Positions 26,845 to 40,488 of a stretch of 64,000 bases of DNA are shown here, one piece after another; position 1 is the first letter of the stretch, and each line of letters starts with the position of its first letter. Source of the DNA: Burhinus oedicnemus. Taxonomy: Eukaryota; Chordata; Aves; Charadriiformes; Burhinidae. The stretch lies in contig VFFE01007487.1 in NCBI GenBank assembly GCA_008921705.1, positions 134,144-198,143 of the forward strand, given 5' to 3'. The notes beneath the pieces are model-generated. The model had not been told where the DNA came from. It ran no database searches and saw only the letters and a list, made by a program, of their open reading frames with translations. A program made the position numbers and the translations under genes.

Positions 26845-26945
26845 GGTTCAGCTCCGTCCTCTGTGTGAGGGTTTGAACCCACACTTCCCACCTGAACACC
26901 CTGAGTTATGTGAGCTACTTTCACATATGTAGGACAAAGTAAACC
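26845..26945 (-). repeat. Possible tRNA-derived SINE relic
   Basis: The plus strand reads 'gggtttgaacccacacttcc', 'cacctgaacaccctgag', 'tatgtgagctac'. This resembles the reverse complement of a tRNA-like promoter region, in which a box-B-like TTTGAACCC is followed by 'gtgagtgccctaaccactgggctat' in reptile repeats. The resemblance is partial. It could equally be chance. Confidence 0.3.
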
Positions 26946-29900
26946 ACATTACCACTGAGAGGTTCAAACTCCTAATCTGAATCTGGGAATGACACCATCC
27001 TCTCATTAACCATTCCCTCTCCTGGCACTTCTGTATTCTGTCCATCCCAGAACAGGAGGTAACTTTCCTAGCCAAAAGCAATCAAACAGTCAGGCATCTG
27101 AATTAACTCTTTCTTTTATGTGTTTCCTGCTGAGTGCTCCAGTAAGAAATGTGTGCTGGAGCCAAGTGCTCCAGTAACAGGCACCAGGCAAGCCAGTCCA
27201 ACATTATTACCAGAGGATCAGAGCCGGAATCAAATGATGATTTAGAAAACGGGCATATGAGTAAATCATCCTGAGGGTGTGAATTTATTTACGTGTCGGC
27301 TTCTCAGCAGCCAGTTAATGGGGTGTGTGGACCCACAGAGTCACAGTTGTGGATGTCCTTCCACATCACCGCGGTGCTGGGGAGTAGTGCCCCTTTGGCC
27401 TCCCCATTGCTTCAGCCAACCCAAGTGCTGGCTCAGAGGCAAGACTCACAGGGAGGGATTAGAGAATCACAACTGCTGCCTTAATGAGATTTAATTTCCC
27501 TAGTGCAATGACTTGTTTTAATCCTGCTAGTCCTCCAACCTTTCAAAGAGTCCCCAGAACAAAACAGACTAGGTCAAAGTAAAGAGAACAAATAATAACT
27601 TAGACATCTGAACAACTTGGGCTTCTAAAGTTCATTTTCAAAAGCCAGTCAGACTGTAACTAAAGTGAACTGTCTGAAAAAGGAACTTTTCAGCCTGAAA
27701 AAGCAACTGTTGTTGCCAGCAGGGAGGAGCACACAACGTACCTAATGCTACCTCATGTTGATGGCGGTCTTCCCATATTTCATTTACAGTCAGTGGCGAG
27801 AGGCAGCCTTTTCCCAAGATCAGCTGAGAGCACGTTGGTGAGGTGGCTGAAAGACCACTTCTCATCCCTGTTTTTGAAATCTACTTCTTTTGTATTCTAA
27901 AACCTGAACCTTTTAAAAATGCTCACTAAATCATGCCAACCTTCCTCACGCATGAGCAAAATACCCCTTTTATTTACACTTTGCTTCCCCTCTTTAATGT
28001 TTGAGCATCCTCTAAGACTTTAACATAGAGTAACAAATGTGTGAAGGAAAACATTTAAGGCTTTGTATTTGGCCTATGTAAAGAGTTCAACTTCCTTCAA
28101 TTTTAAGGAAGAACGTGTCATAAATAATGCACACAAGAGACAAATACCATTCATCAGCAGCAATTAGATATTTCTGGAATGCAGTCATATTTTTCCATAT
28201 TAGTGTTCACTCCAAGGCACGGTATATTTTCTATAGAGAGGATGAGACCCTGTATAATCTTTCTGAGATGAGAAACTTGTCTGCAAATCAGTATGTTGGC
28301 TACACTTCCTGCTACTGAGACTGGATTTGGAAAACGGGATCTTAGTAGCAGAGTAAATACATAGCAGTTTACTCCCAGAGACTTGGATTTAAATTCTTAC
28401 TCAATAACAAGGAAAAATAAATGCGATAACCTCCATCCCAGTCAGCACAAGTTATTTATCATCACCGACCCATCAAAAACTTAGTGCAGCAGCCAGTACT
28501 CATCTGGCAGGAACAGCCTTAGTCTAGAGTAACTGGAGACTTGCCTGTCAGCAAGAGAAGCACGTACACCACTCGTCTGTTATACTACTATGGTTTATTT
28601 TTCAGACCGTCAATATAATTGATGATATTAACAAAACTATGTATATAAGAGCAACTGGTAAAAGTTGAAATTATTGAAATAGAGCTGCCTGGAAAATGGG
28701 AATATTTTTTTTTCTCCACTACAGAAAATGATAACACATTTTTCCTCAGAAAGAAAAGTTGACATTTCAGACACTGGAGATACTCTTGCTGTGCCTTATG
28801 CCAGCAGTCTCCTTTGGGCAGGGCTGTGGGACAGGACTTCATCGTCCTTCACACACTACCATCTCCATGCCTGACCAGGGGAGAAGGCACAGGGATCCGA
28901 GGATCACTGTGTGTCTTTAGAAATGACACCTCCTGGGGAATCTCACCCATGAGGGAGTAATGAGATGAGACACAGCAGAACTTTTAACTCTTTTACAGCA
29001 CTACAGCGCTTGAATGCAGGGCATCCAATACTTCCATTTTCAGAATTCTGTTTTTCAACAAAATTATAAATGCATTTCCATTTGAAAGAATTCTTTTTTT
29101 CCAAAGCCTGACAAAAGAAACAGTTCCAACAACAACAACAACAAAATTCAGTTTGGTTTAATTGCCTACACTTCCCGCATCATCTCACAGAACTGAAAGG
29201 CACCGGCAACTCTCCTTGTCATTTCCATTTCAATCCTGTCACTGGCGCTGCAAAATCAGCTCGCAGGGAGAAATACTTTTATAAATCAATGACTAAATGC
29301 TTTCATGAGAATTTTTTCCTAGCCTTATCTTAAAAGGGTAACGTGTGACTGGCAATGCTCAGATGAGAATTCTTGTTATTGTCCTCAGGCTAGGCACTCT
29401 TCTGGCAGCTACAAAATAAATTCAGCCAAACCATAAACTTCAGTAACTATAAGCAATAGGCATTATCTCTACTGAAAACATGGTGTTGCTCTGCAAGTTT
29501 ACTAATGAGCAGACATTTTCAGTTAATTTTTCAGTAGAGTTACTATTTCTGACTATCCAGGCTTTGGAGAAGTGAAAGGGAGTTTACAGGCATACCAAAG
29601 CAGGAAAAAACAATCTGATTTCATCTGCTGGAGACTGCTTTTTTGTCAAATGTATATAGCTAAAGAACTTTAGAAAAGCTGGAAATTACTGTTTTCACCT
29701 TCTTTGCTTGGATAGCTATCAAACATATTTTATTTTTAGCATCAAAGTAGCTGAAAGGGCATTGTTAGAAAGAATGGGCTCGCTCTCTCTTGGCTCATGC
29801 AATAAACTTCAGGGAGGGGGCTTAATTTCAGATGCTGTTCTGCAAAAGTGTTTTTTCATTCCAAATCCAGCTCAGCAAAGTCTAAGTGTTTATTCTGTTC

Positions 29901-29996
29901 CTCAAAGCTTGTGGTCTTATTTAATTGTACAATAAGGTTTTATATGTATGATTCGGTTCCTGTGGATGTAATCAGAGGAGGATAGCAATAGTATCT
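26946..29996. other. Non-genic DNA, nothing recognised
   Basis: The stretch 27290-27480 is richer in GC and has two overlapping plus-strand frames in different phases (27279-27494 and 27293-27484). I recognise neither. No repeats are named other than the CAA microsatellite at 29.13 kb. Confidence 0.5.
29127..29144 (+). repeat. (CAA)6 microsatellite
   Basis: Six uninterrupted CAA units are followed by further A. It is a short trinucleotide repeat in non-coding sequence and potentially length-variable. Confidence 0.95.
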
Positions 29997-30192
29997 TCTA
30001 AGAACATAATGACCCCTCCGAGTCAGACCAAAGCTATAAGTAGCCTCATATCCCATCCCCAGCAGTTGTCGCTGGTGGATGGTTAGCCAAAGAGAATAAA
30101 AGCCAGAGCATGTAGGAAATAATTTTCCTCCCCTGGTTTCCTCTCTCAATTTCTGGAAATTAACGATGCAGGGACTTCCTGAATCAGATGCT
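29997..30192 (-). mobile_element. Ancient CR1 LINE 3' UTR fragment
   Basis: The plus strand begins 'taagaacataatgacc', then 'gagtcagaccaaagctata', then later 'gcagggacttcctgaatcag'. Old CR1 families of reptiles and birds, read in reverse complement, begin 'agaacataagaatggccatactgggtcagaccaaaggtcca' and continue to 'cagggacttcctgagccag'. The order and spacing agree. This is the same kind of element as at 17.92-18.46 kb, but here the extreme 3' end survives and the coding part is missing. Confidence 0.65.
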
Positions 30193-31237
30193 ACCTGGAT
30201 TACCATGCTCAAGAGCTATCTTGTATGGCTGATAAGAAAGGCTACGATCGCTGCTTACTTGGTGTTCCGTGCGGCCTCTTTGGTCCTGCCCTCCTTACCA
30301 CCTCTCTAGCTTGTTTCTTGAATCATATATTACCATCTGAGGCAATAAAAAAAGCATACTTCGGAGATATGGATCTTTGAAGAGCAGATCAACAGTGTGA
30401 TTGTTATAAAGTTATATGCAGAAACCCATTACAAATGATTTATTCTTTTATAGCACTGGCTAGAAATTAAATGTGCATACACTTCTTAAGGCACTGAATC
30501 AGGGAACAAGAAATCTCGGCCAAGACCTCAAAATTAGGAACAAACCCCAGGCTCTTCAGTCACTACATGTGCACTTTACAGATCCTACAGAATTTTGTGC
30601 CTGAATAAATTCTTGCACCTGATGGCAATGAAATATGACAACTCAGGCTACCATGTCCTGAAGTCACTGAGTGAGGCAACCATCTACTTCTCGTACCCCC
30701 AGCACAGCCAGTGCCGCTGGACGTAGCATCATTCGTAACTGGTTGAGGAACTCCTCTGCCTTCTTTTACAACAGAATTTGCTAAAGTACTACCCATGATT
30801 AGCTCTTGTGCTTCTGTATGACCACCAACTAAAAGCAGGAAGGTCCTGTCAGACACATTTCTCTGTTTTACACTTCTCTGCCTTCTCACAACCAGTGTCT
30901 CAAAATAAAGAATAATCCAGCTTTGGACTAGTTTCATAGACTTCAAACAAAAGACAATCTTGGAAGCAGAAGTCTCAATGACACTTAACACCTACATTAT
31001 TAATCTTCAGATGGTACAAACATTAATTAGTTAATCTCAGTGGGTGAAATTCAGCCCCAACAAAACTCTGATGACTTTTATGGGTATTTGCCAGAGAGAA
31101 ATTTAGCTTATGATTTTTTTCCTCTCTCCTTTTGGCAATCCAGCTCACTCCTACGCTTGGAGCAGTTTGTATTTCCCACTCTGTCAGTGGCATACCTATT
31201 GGCAGAAGGAAATTTCATGATGTGCCTGATGGCTGTA

Positions 31238-31310
31238 TTGAGCTAAATCCTGCCCTCTGTACGAGCCATATAGTCCCAGTGATTTCCTGGGTATAACCAG
31301 TGACATGCAT
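31238..31310. repeat. Possible relic of ancient palindromic amniote repeat
   Basis: The stretch 'gagctaaatcctgccctctg', then 'tagtcccagtgatttcctgg', recalls a reptile/bird motif of the type 'aaatcctgccctcagttacac...ccattgacttcagtggg'. The match is moderate and the inverted right half is too decayed to define. Confidence 0.3.
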
Positions 31311-34300
31311 TTGTCCCATTGTGAACCAAAGGGAAGAATGAACCTACTGGGAAAACAAGAATAAAATTCTTCCAGCTTGCTCAGTTCTACCTTAAAGTTT
31401 AGAAACTTCTGCATTTCCTAATCCACATTTCTCTGGAAGTGAAATACAAACAACAATTTTGCCTCATTTCTTCCATTTCAGCAACGCGCTCTTTTTAAAT
31501 GTCACCGACAGAATCAATGTCACTCATATAAGAAATTTTAAAGTAAAACTTAGAAAATGCTTTCTTTTAATGCTCAAACCCGCAGCACATATAAACCATT
31601 GTAAAGGAAACCTAATTTGCTAACATGCAGTGCTAATTTGATTACTCTAGATAAAGGTCTTAGTGGGACCAATTGGCACTTGCTGCAGTGTGAAACTAGA
31701 AGGATAATTTGCTAAGAGAAAAGTGCAAGCTCTCTTTGGCACCCTGAAATGTGTTCAGTTGGTTTTGTGCTTTTGCATTTGAGTGAGTACTCCAGCACAA
31801 ATTGGGCACAATTAGCAGCACATTTAAAAAAATACAGCTCAGTTCTGGTGCTAATTTGTCCTTGCAATAACACCAATTTCCCCTGTATTTACACTCAGTA
31901 AGCGTACAGAGGCTAACACAGAGGAAAGCTTTGGACAATTCTCATTTGTATAGCACAGAGCAAATAATTCTTTGTGCCCCATGTGAAATGAGTCGAATAT
32001 CTCAGCCCACTTTCCAGAGAACATGTGTCTACATCACAAAATCTGCCACCACAAGTTGGCACTAATTGGCAGTCTCAGCAAAGTGGCAAAGGAATGAATG
32101 GCCCCTGGATACCGAACTAACATTTTTCCCCTACAGGTGGTCTTTTCAAGTCGGAATTGAGACATACATTGTTTAGGCAAGGTGAAGTTTGTACTGCTGG
32201 TACATGTTTTGTTGATTCATAGAAGATTTCAGTGTATAGTGAGCATTTTCATGAGCGTTACATTCACACTATTAAAAAAATAAACAAAACCCTTAAATTG
32301 TATTAAAAAAACCAACAAAACAAATTCCAGCTGTCCCTAGTTTTCCCCCACTTCGCCTCCTCAAAATCCTTAGTATGTTCAAAGGCACGACCAAATCTTT
32401 TCAGTTCTCTTCAGCATATATTGATGAAACAGCTCCCTTAGATCTGATACCAAACCAAAAGATTAGAATGCCAGCTGCTTTTATCAGGGACCTGACTCTA
32501 CAGACTTTATTCACATATAGCCCCATTCGTGCCATTTTCTAGGCCTTGTTCAAAAACCACTGATATCAGTGGGAAGTCCCCAAAACTCCAGTAAGCTTTA
32601 GAAAAAAGTCCTTTGGTGAGAGGGGGGTTAAGGAGTTCAATCTGCATAGTACCGTCACAGAAAAAAATATCAGAGATGCTTTGATTATGGAGTATAATTA
32701 CATTTACAGGGAAAAGAAATTGGATACTAAAGAGACTCTTCAAGAATGACTGAAAATTAAATCCAGATAAAGCAAAAGCAGAAATAAGTTATGTGTTTTC
32801 CTTTTTCAACAATGGCAATCAACTAATGAAACAAGTTTCCAAAGGAAACAGCAGTCCCTGGATGTTGACATCTTCAGCTTAAGATAAGATGCTTGTCCAG
32901 AAAATGTGATTCAGTTATCCTCAAGGACTGACTAAAACATTATGGTATTTGTTATATGAGCTCAAACTACATGATCTAGTTTAATTACCTATCCTATAAT
33001 TATTTTATGCATTTTTAGATATATGTTTTCAAAAAACACTACATGGCGTACTGGAAGATGAGTTGTTTTTTGTGAAACTTCCAACTACTGCTTACTTGAT
33101 TGTATTTTCTGGCAGGAACTTCTCCCCCTTTTCAGAGGCTTGTAAATGTGAACAAATACTGAAGAGCAGAGTGGTGTGTGTAGTAATTTCTAAAATGGAA
33201 CAGATTTTCACCAAACCAAGAAGCGGCACTTACTATTCAAGGGATGAGAGGATTCATTCCCCTCTTCTGATTCAGCCACTGGCCCTCTTAACATGAGAGG
33301 TAACAAGCACAAATCAGTGGTTGTGGGTTTCAGCCAGTGCAAACATGTCAGGAACTGGACTGAGACCATATATCTCATTCCATATAGGCTGGCACACAGC
33401 AGGTGGACAGTTTTTCAGTGCTACCAGCTCAGCCATAGGTAAGTATAAGCCCAAACTCTTATCTTGCACCGTTGGCAAAGAGAAACAGAATGTTTCTCCT
33501 GTTCCTGTGGGAAGGGATCTTTTCCTGCCACTGTTCAGAAGCACATAAAGCTCCCTGAGCTCTGCCAGTCCTCCCCCATTCATTCATTCAAACTGAGCAG
33601 GAGTCAGGATTAGCAATCTGTAAATTATAGCAAATAAAATCCTGTACGGTGCTGGGTCTGAAGCTTCTGAACTGTGACTCTCAAGTGTCACATCTTGGTC
33701 TCTGCTTGCAGTTTATCCACTCAAAGAGGTGAATATACCAGCCCTTTTGCTGATACATCCTTCAGACTTCAGGTTTAAGACCAGAAGCCAAAAGAGAAGT
33801 TATACTTTTATGAATAATCACCTTCTAAGAAACAAAAAGGTATTTCTGGGGTTCTATTGAAGAATAAATTTTGAGATTATCCAAAAAGAATTTTAAGATG
33901 CCTGGTCTTTTTATAGGATGTAAAAGGGGACTTCTTTATACAGTTCTTGTATTTTCTGCTTATCTTAGAAGGATGCAATTTGACATCATCACAAATTGTC
34001 CCAGAAGAACTTTGACCTGTAAATCTCTTATATAGTTTCACTCAAGTTCTGCCTCCAAGCTAAGTAGAGAGATTGGAAGAAAATAATACTTGGTTGTTGG
34101 CAAGTGCAACACGCACCATGAGAAACCTGCTTTGTGGCCCTAACAATCTTTTTTCTACACGTGCCAGGTCAGCTTCTTAAACAAAGTCAGCTACTGCACC
34201 ATTCACAGCTCGATGGCATGGTCTCACTGAGATCTGCTGTTAGTGGTTAAAGTTTTGTACCATCAGACACTGAATCTAGTCTTGTGGGTATCAGCCATGA

Positions 34301-37043
34301 GTTCTATACACACTGGAGGGAAACTGATCCAAATAGGACAGGTGAACAGATCCAGCAAGATAAGGACTGATCTTGCTGTAAGGACTACCGTGACAGCATC
34401 AGTAACTATGGCTTTCACTATGAATAGAGTTTAAAGCCAAAATACCATTCTTTTGCCTATTGATGAATCAAAACAATACCCTGTCCTTTGACACTTCCCA
34501 CAGTGTACATGACTGATCCCATATTCCTAGAACTTTACTCCTTTTCATTCCACTTTGTCTTTATCCCCTAGGTACAGAAATGGAAGAATACCCTTCAGAA
34601 AGAAGATAGTTATCCTGATGAAACAACACATTTGGCACACTCACCTTTTGCACCATGCTTTGAAGAAGCACAGAGCTACAGAGTGCAAGTGCTAAGTATT
34701 TCTGTTATTATTGCTCTCGGGCCAAATTCCCAAGGCGCCCTGTTTGGCAGTTAATTCGGCTATTGAGACTCTAACCCCTGGTTGTCCTCAGGCCGCTAGG
34801 AAATGAGCATTAAAAGGAGAAACCAAAACAAGTACCACCTTGGAGAGAGAACAGACTCTAAGAATGGAGTGGGAGACTCAACTAACTGAAGCCAGGGAGG
34901 TCTGGCTTTGTGGCGTTGCAGGGCCGTTTCAGCTGCTACCATGCACTGACTTCTCCTACCTGCCAAATTAATTTCCCTCCTTTTTGATGTTTAATTCCAA
35001 AGAGCTACATAGAACAACCACCGAATGAATGTTATGTTTTGTAACAAGTCAGTCCAGTCTGTGCTCTTCCCCTTCCCTTAGGCCCTACCTGTCTTCTAAA
35101 CAAGCCAGATATTAGACATGGTAGCGGGCTCTGTTGACTGATGGGAGCGTTGAAATTAGAGCTTTGCTTACTGCTACCACTTACATTTGTTTTACACTAT
35201 TTGGAAAAAATTCACTAACTGCATTTGGATAGCAGGTCAGGCCAGATAGCGCTATTTATTTATTTCTGTCTTGCAGAAAGGTCTGGCTGAATAGGAAACT
35301 CGCTGTAACGATGAGTTGGCTGGTAGGGGCAACGGAGTTGCCTTTGTTGCTTCCACTTATTTTATCCCAAACTATTTAGAAACAAGTTCAGCCTCCGGAG
35401 TTTTGTATTTTACAGCATGCCAGGAAGGTTGTTGACAGTTTGTTTGTTGATAATCATGAAAATTTCTTCTTTAAAACAAAAATAAAAATAAACCAACACT
35501 AAGCTAAAGTAAAAAACCCCCAGATTTTAAAAGGATAGATGATACTTGCTATCACAGCTGTGACCAACTTCCATGAGAAAGAAAGTGACAGTAAGAGCTG
35601 AAAAACAAGACTGCACAATCTTCCCTCATTTCATGTCAGTCGCCTAGGTGTTGGGTACAGTGAAGATATATTACCATAAATCAAAGCTAATACCACTAGC
35701 CAGATGGTTCAAATTTGTGTACTAAGTGTTAGGCACTAACAGCGCACAACAGTCTGTTGTCTTTCCACAGGAGGGTTCTCAGTTTTGAGCAGCTAATTAG
35801 TCTAAAATTAATGAGGCCCAATCTGAACATTTTTCCACACAAAAAAAGAACGTACGCAGAAACAGGCCAAAAGCTCTCTGACTTAGAGCAGTGATGGCTC
35901 TGAAAACAGGCAGGAGGAGATTGTCTGAGGGAATGGTACAGACAAGAGCCTGCACAGACAACTGACGCAGGTAGGTTAAGAGAAAGAAAGAAGAAAAGAA
36001 CAAATCTTTGGAGAAGAGAAACTGCCCATCTTCAAAGCTTACTTGGGAAGCTGCTGCACTGAGGGTCAGCTTGTCACAAATTTAGTCCAGATGGTTGGAA
36101 CAAATATTTTACAGGTGGCATACTTTACATGATGCTTACTTTTAACTGTCGCCTGTTATGGCAGTCCTTCAGAGACTTAGAGGTAGGGACACCTAATTTG
36201 TGGATCCACAAACGAGCTTAAACAGCAAACCACTCTGCCCTGCTAAGAAGCTGACAATTTTGCTCGGGAGCAGTATTCTCTGGGAACTTTGCTGGTAAAA
36301 CCACTGACACCTAACCCATTAGGCAGCAGACTTTCTGGACTGTGCTGATGACACAGATATTAAATTCCACTTCACTTCCACTTCCTTCAGGCACCCAAGA
36401 CTTTTTTGCGGATTGGGGCCTCAGCTATTGAATGGGCCACAAGCCAAAAAGGTTCTGTAAAATGCAGATTTTTTTTTTCTTGTTGTTCCTTTTTCCTCCA
36501 GAGAGCAAGCTTCATACATTCAGACGTGCTAGGCACTTTGGCAATGCTGAGATCCAGGGCACTGCAATAATGTTTAATCCCATTACTAATGCTTATTTTA
36601 GAATCTGCTTGTCCTTAAAGACATGATAGTGATCTTAATTATTGTCTCCAACATGTATTTGCCTGAAATAATTATTATACTTCATTCCTATAGAGACAAT
36701 GAGATAAAACTCTAATTTTGTTTTATTGGCCCTTCTATCCATCAAGAAATGAGTTTCTTGTGAGAGCTTTGAAGTAGTCCCCTTCACGGATTAAACCCCT
36801 TGAAAGTACAAGAGCAGAAGGGCGGGGTGTGGGGGAATTGAAATAATTTACATCCCAGCAGACATGTAATGGGAATCAACAATGCAACTAGACCTACATG
36901 ATGGTTGAGAGGAAAACGTTGAGACATGCTATTCAGCATGAAAAAAGTCTGTTTAGCTGCAGCTTTTAGCTCAGGAGACAGCCAAGGGCTGCACTAAGTC
37001 AGAGGAAATAAGTAGCAAAAAGGAGCTTCCCTAATCATATTTA

Positions 37044-37068
37044 TTAAAAATAAAAAATAAAAAATAAA
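37044..37068 (+). repeat. A-rich AAAAAT tandem tract
   Basis: About three to four units of TAAAAA make a short A-rich tandem repeat between unremarkable flanks. Confidence 0.85.
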
Positions 37069-40000
37069 GCAAAAAGCGCTGTACTGGATAAAAGAACATC
37101 AGATGCTTAACTGTCACTTGGCTGGCTGCCAGGTCAGCTCAGGCTCACAGCATCAGTGTCAATATTATACAATGTGTAGGAACAGATAGCACAAACTCTG
37201 TCTAAGCAGCAGCTAGATTTGGTGTTAGATCTCCATAAGATACTCACTTCCAGATCTCCCCAAAATAAGAAAAGCATTATGCTCTGAATTTTGTTACAAA
37301 CAAAATTTCAGCCACATTCTTCTCAAAAGACAGAGCTGTAAACTTGACCGCTGGTGCTGGTTTATGTAATTACCTCCAAATGAATACAGGCCAATTTCCT
37401 TTCTTTTTTAAAATTTCAAACAAGATAGAAAAGAAAATCTACCCATTAAAGGGAAAACTTTGAGCACAAGAATTATACAAGCCGAGATCACAGTAGCAAG
37501 GCTCAGTATACAGTTGTATGCAAGGATGGATCCCACGCAATCCTTGGAGCCGTCTCCTGGGATAGAAGGAACAGTTTGGGCTAGTCTTGTAACATCTTCT
37601 AGAAAGCTAGTGCTTTCCCACGGAAAGCAATGGTATCTCAAGTTTTTAGGAACTTGATTGTAATGGGTGCTCAGCATCCTGCCCTGGAGCTGACAGAACA
37701 ATTACACATGCTCTGAACTTGATGAGCAACACAACTGATCTAAAATTTAATCATGTCTTTAATTCCTGCGTCTGATTGTAACCAAGAGTGCTGAGGCCCC
37801 TGTTGATTGGAAGCTATATGGTTAGGATACTTTTAAATATAGATTAACAAGTCTTCAAAGAAATACAGATAAGAAAAGCATGTAAAGAACCTGCCCAAAA
37901 CTCAAGTATGTTCAGAACACAGGTTTTCCTGTGCTGGGCCACATGTAGCACACATGGCATATAAAGCAACCCTTCCTATCCACCTGCCCATCACGGATCT
38001 AGCTATAAAACACTTATTTTCTTTTCTGTATGCTGCATGTTTAAATTTGAGTGTCTAATATCCACACAAGCAGCTGGCATTTTTCTCGAGGCACAGAGGT
38101 AGAGACACAAAGACTGTGCATTACCTCTTCCCCTCCACACACATAGACTTTTGCTCTTTCTGCCTTCTGGCCTTAATGATTCTAAAATAAAGATCTCTCT
38201 GTCTGACAGCAAGCGGCTGCTCTTTTTAGTGAGCCGTCCCACTGTACTGCAGCCTCGATACTACTGTGCTGTAAGAAAAGTATATTCACTTCTTCCAAAT
38301 GCAACCTAGAAAGCTCAAACAGTGGGAAACCTCCTACTTGGTATCATGCCAAAGAAAGCTTGAAGAGAAAAACAGCAGCGTACAGACAATGGTACAGATG
38401 GTGTTGGTCAGAAAAATACTATATATGATTAGATTATCACAAGAAATGCAATGCAAATGGTAATCACATGTATGTCACCAGTGCTAAATATAAACGTGTC
38501 GGAGGCCTCCCATATGGAGAAAGTCCAGCTGATATTGATAAGATTTTGCGCTTCAGTTCTTGAATGAAAGATTTCAGTCCAGCTTAAAGGTATGTGCTGA
38601 CACCTTCATTGTGTTTTCTGTAAGGAAAGGCTCATATCCTCCATAAAAATCATCTTAATCAGGCAGACAGCAGAAAGCTCAGTGTTGTATACCCCACAGG
38701 TTTTACAGCTGCTCTTTCTGTACGATCTCTCACCAGCCCTGGGAATGCTGTGCAGCAATTTTCTAAGCTTGCATTTTGCAGATCCTACACTTGCACACAT
38801 CAGCCTGGTGCAAGAGAAACATATGGTCCTATGAAACTCTCCAGTTCTTAAAAAACAAAACATATGCTGATAGAAACTTCCTCTTTGCTGATTAATATTC
38901 TTTAAAATTCTCAGCACTGTTTAATCATGTGATAAAAAGTACCATTTCTGTTGCTGTGTGAAGACCCAAAGGCAAACTTGTCTTACAGCTCTGCGGCACT
39001 GATGGGAGACGATGGCTTTTATAATATCAATGCATAGGAAATCTCACCTTTGCGTTTAGAAAAAAAAACAGCAACGTTGTTCAGGTGAGAGAGTCCACAG
39101 GGGCCACACTGGCTGCCTGACAGGGTTCTACCGGGCAACCACCATAGGTTGTGACTTCCTATAGAAGCAATTGTGTCGTTTTGTTAGGAAGTAATAAGTT
39201 GTGCAAAATCACATGCCATAAACATGGTTTCGGAAGAAGTGCCAGTCTTGTAAAATTAATCAAACAATAGATAGAAAGAAGTAGAATTTTATCAGTCAAA
39301 TTTCAAATCCCTCTATGATTACTGTTGGCAGCAGGCTTGCAGATACAAGAGACTTTTGCCCTTATTAATATTCAAGGGCTTCAAATATTACACAAAAAAA
39401 AAGGATCCTATCATTACATCAGAACCAGGGGATAAAACTTAGAAGCAGCCGTGGGACCAGACCTGGTATCTTCCCTCCCTCAAATGACTGTCCTCACCAC
39501 TAATTTACAAAGCAAGGGCTCTGACAGATGTCAGCTATAAAAACAAGCCTAGCTCCAGAGTTGGAAGACACTACTTCCCTCTGCTGTTGGCTCTCCACCT
39601 GTGCCGTGTTCCCACCCTCCAGGCAGAGCCAGGAGGACCGAACCTCCACTGGCACTTCAGCCACTGCTGTTCATAGCTTTACACCTTTGCCCAAACTGTT
39701 GCTAAACGGGGCAGGTGCAGATGCACATCTGGTCTGCTGTTGTGGATAGGGAGGATGAAGCTCTGCCATGGTTTAGGCATAATGGAAGGTAGGAAAAATC
39801 TGACACCTTAAACATCCCAGTAGAATTAACATAGGTCTTTCTTGGTACAGGCAATCTCTATTTTGTGTGCAGATTTCCTCATTTCTCACGAGAGGCGAAA
39901 TGACTTTCTTACTCATAGCCAGACATTCAAATAACAAATGCAAAAGTTGGTCACGACCCCCCATTCATTACCAGAAAAATATCTGCACTGGTATGAATAA

Positions 40001-40334
40001 CGCCTGGTGTTCCAGTACTGGGTTTACAGTAGTTTAGGCCCAGATAAGCAAATATGAATAGAAACCGTTGCAAACCACTTACATTATACTAAGTCTGAAA
40101 CTTAGGAAACCCCCAGCTAAGTTAAATGCATTGTCAATGGTTTCCCTCACAGCCCATCTGCTACAGCCGGGGGAAATCCTATATAGCAGAAATACTTAGG
40201 GAGTAAACAGAAAGGTTGGAGGGCTTTCTTCCCTCCCTGCATCGCACAGGAGCAGAAAAGGGAGTGGAAGTTCAGCAGACACTTTTCTTTCTGTGCTGTT
40301 ACATACATGCACAGTGCCTTTGCAGAGTTCCTCC

Positions 40335-40488
40335 CACTTTCAGCATGATCAAACCCATTCGCAGGCTGGGAAACCGAGACAGAGAAAAGGTATGTGACTT
40401 GCTCACGGCTACGCAGCAAACCAATGGCGGAGGTGGGAGGAGAACTTACAGGTCCTGACAGAGCCTCTGCTGAACCCCTACAAGGCTC
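40335..40488 (-). repeat. MIR-like SINE fragment, well preserved
   Basis: The plus strand shows in order 'cccattcgcaggctggg', 'aaaccgagacagagaaaagg', 'gtgacttgctcacggctacg', 'cagcaaaccaatggcgg', 'aggtgggaggagaac' and 'acaggtcctgac'. This is the reverse complement of MIR nearly in register: cccattttacagatggg, aaactgaggcacagagagg, gtaacttgcccaaggtcaca, cagctagtaagtggc, agagctgggattcgaac, ccaggtctgac. The highly recognisable 'gtgacttgc..acgg' core makes this the best-preserved MIR candidate in the window. It overlaps a frame of 80 codons that is an artefact of the repeat. Confidence 0.75.

Larger units (their letters stand above)
30193..40334. other. Long non-genic stretch, few relics
   Basis: I recognise no gene in these 10 kb. 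The 142-codon minus-strand frame at 30563-30991 begins at GTG rather than ATG and has no motif. A possible 103-bp exon-like interval at 33336-33438 is discussed as a finding. An A-rich AAAAAT tract lies at 37044-37068. Traces of the palindromic relic family may occur at 31238-31310 and, more weakly, at 32500-32590. Confidence 0.5.

Noticed and set aside
28345..28440. Possible plus-strand MIR tRNA part (gagacttggatttaaattct)
   Set aside because: Only about 30 bases can be aligned with the remembered consensus, and the core that should follow is absent.
30563..30991. 142-codon minus-strand frame
   Set aside because: It begins at GTG, not ATG, and has no recognisable domain or homologue. I see no promoter or polyadenylation context.
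35130..35400. Apparent diverged duplication of a 'ttgcttcYaccactta...aactatttRgaaa' stretch
   Set aside because: The similarity is patchy (about half of positions by eye) and needs several gaps. It is not distinguishable from chance without an alignment score.
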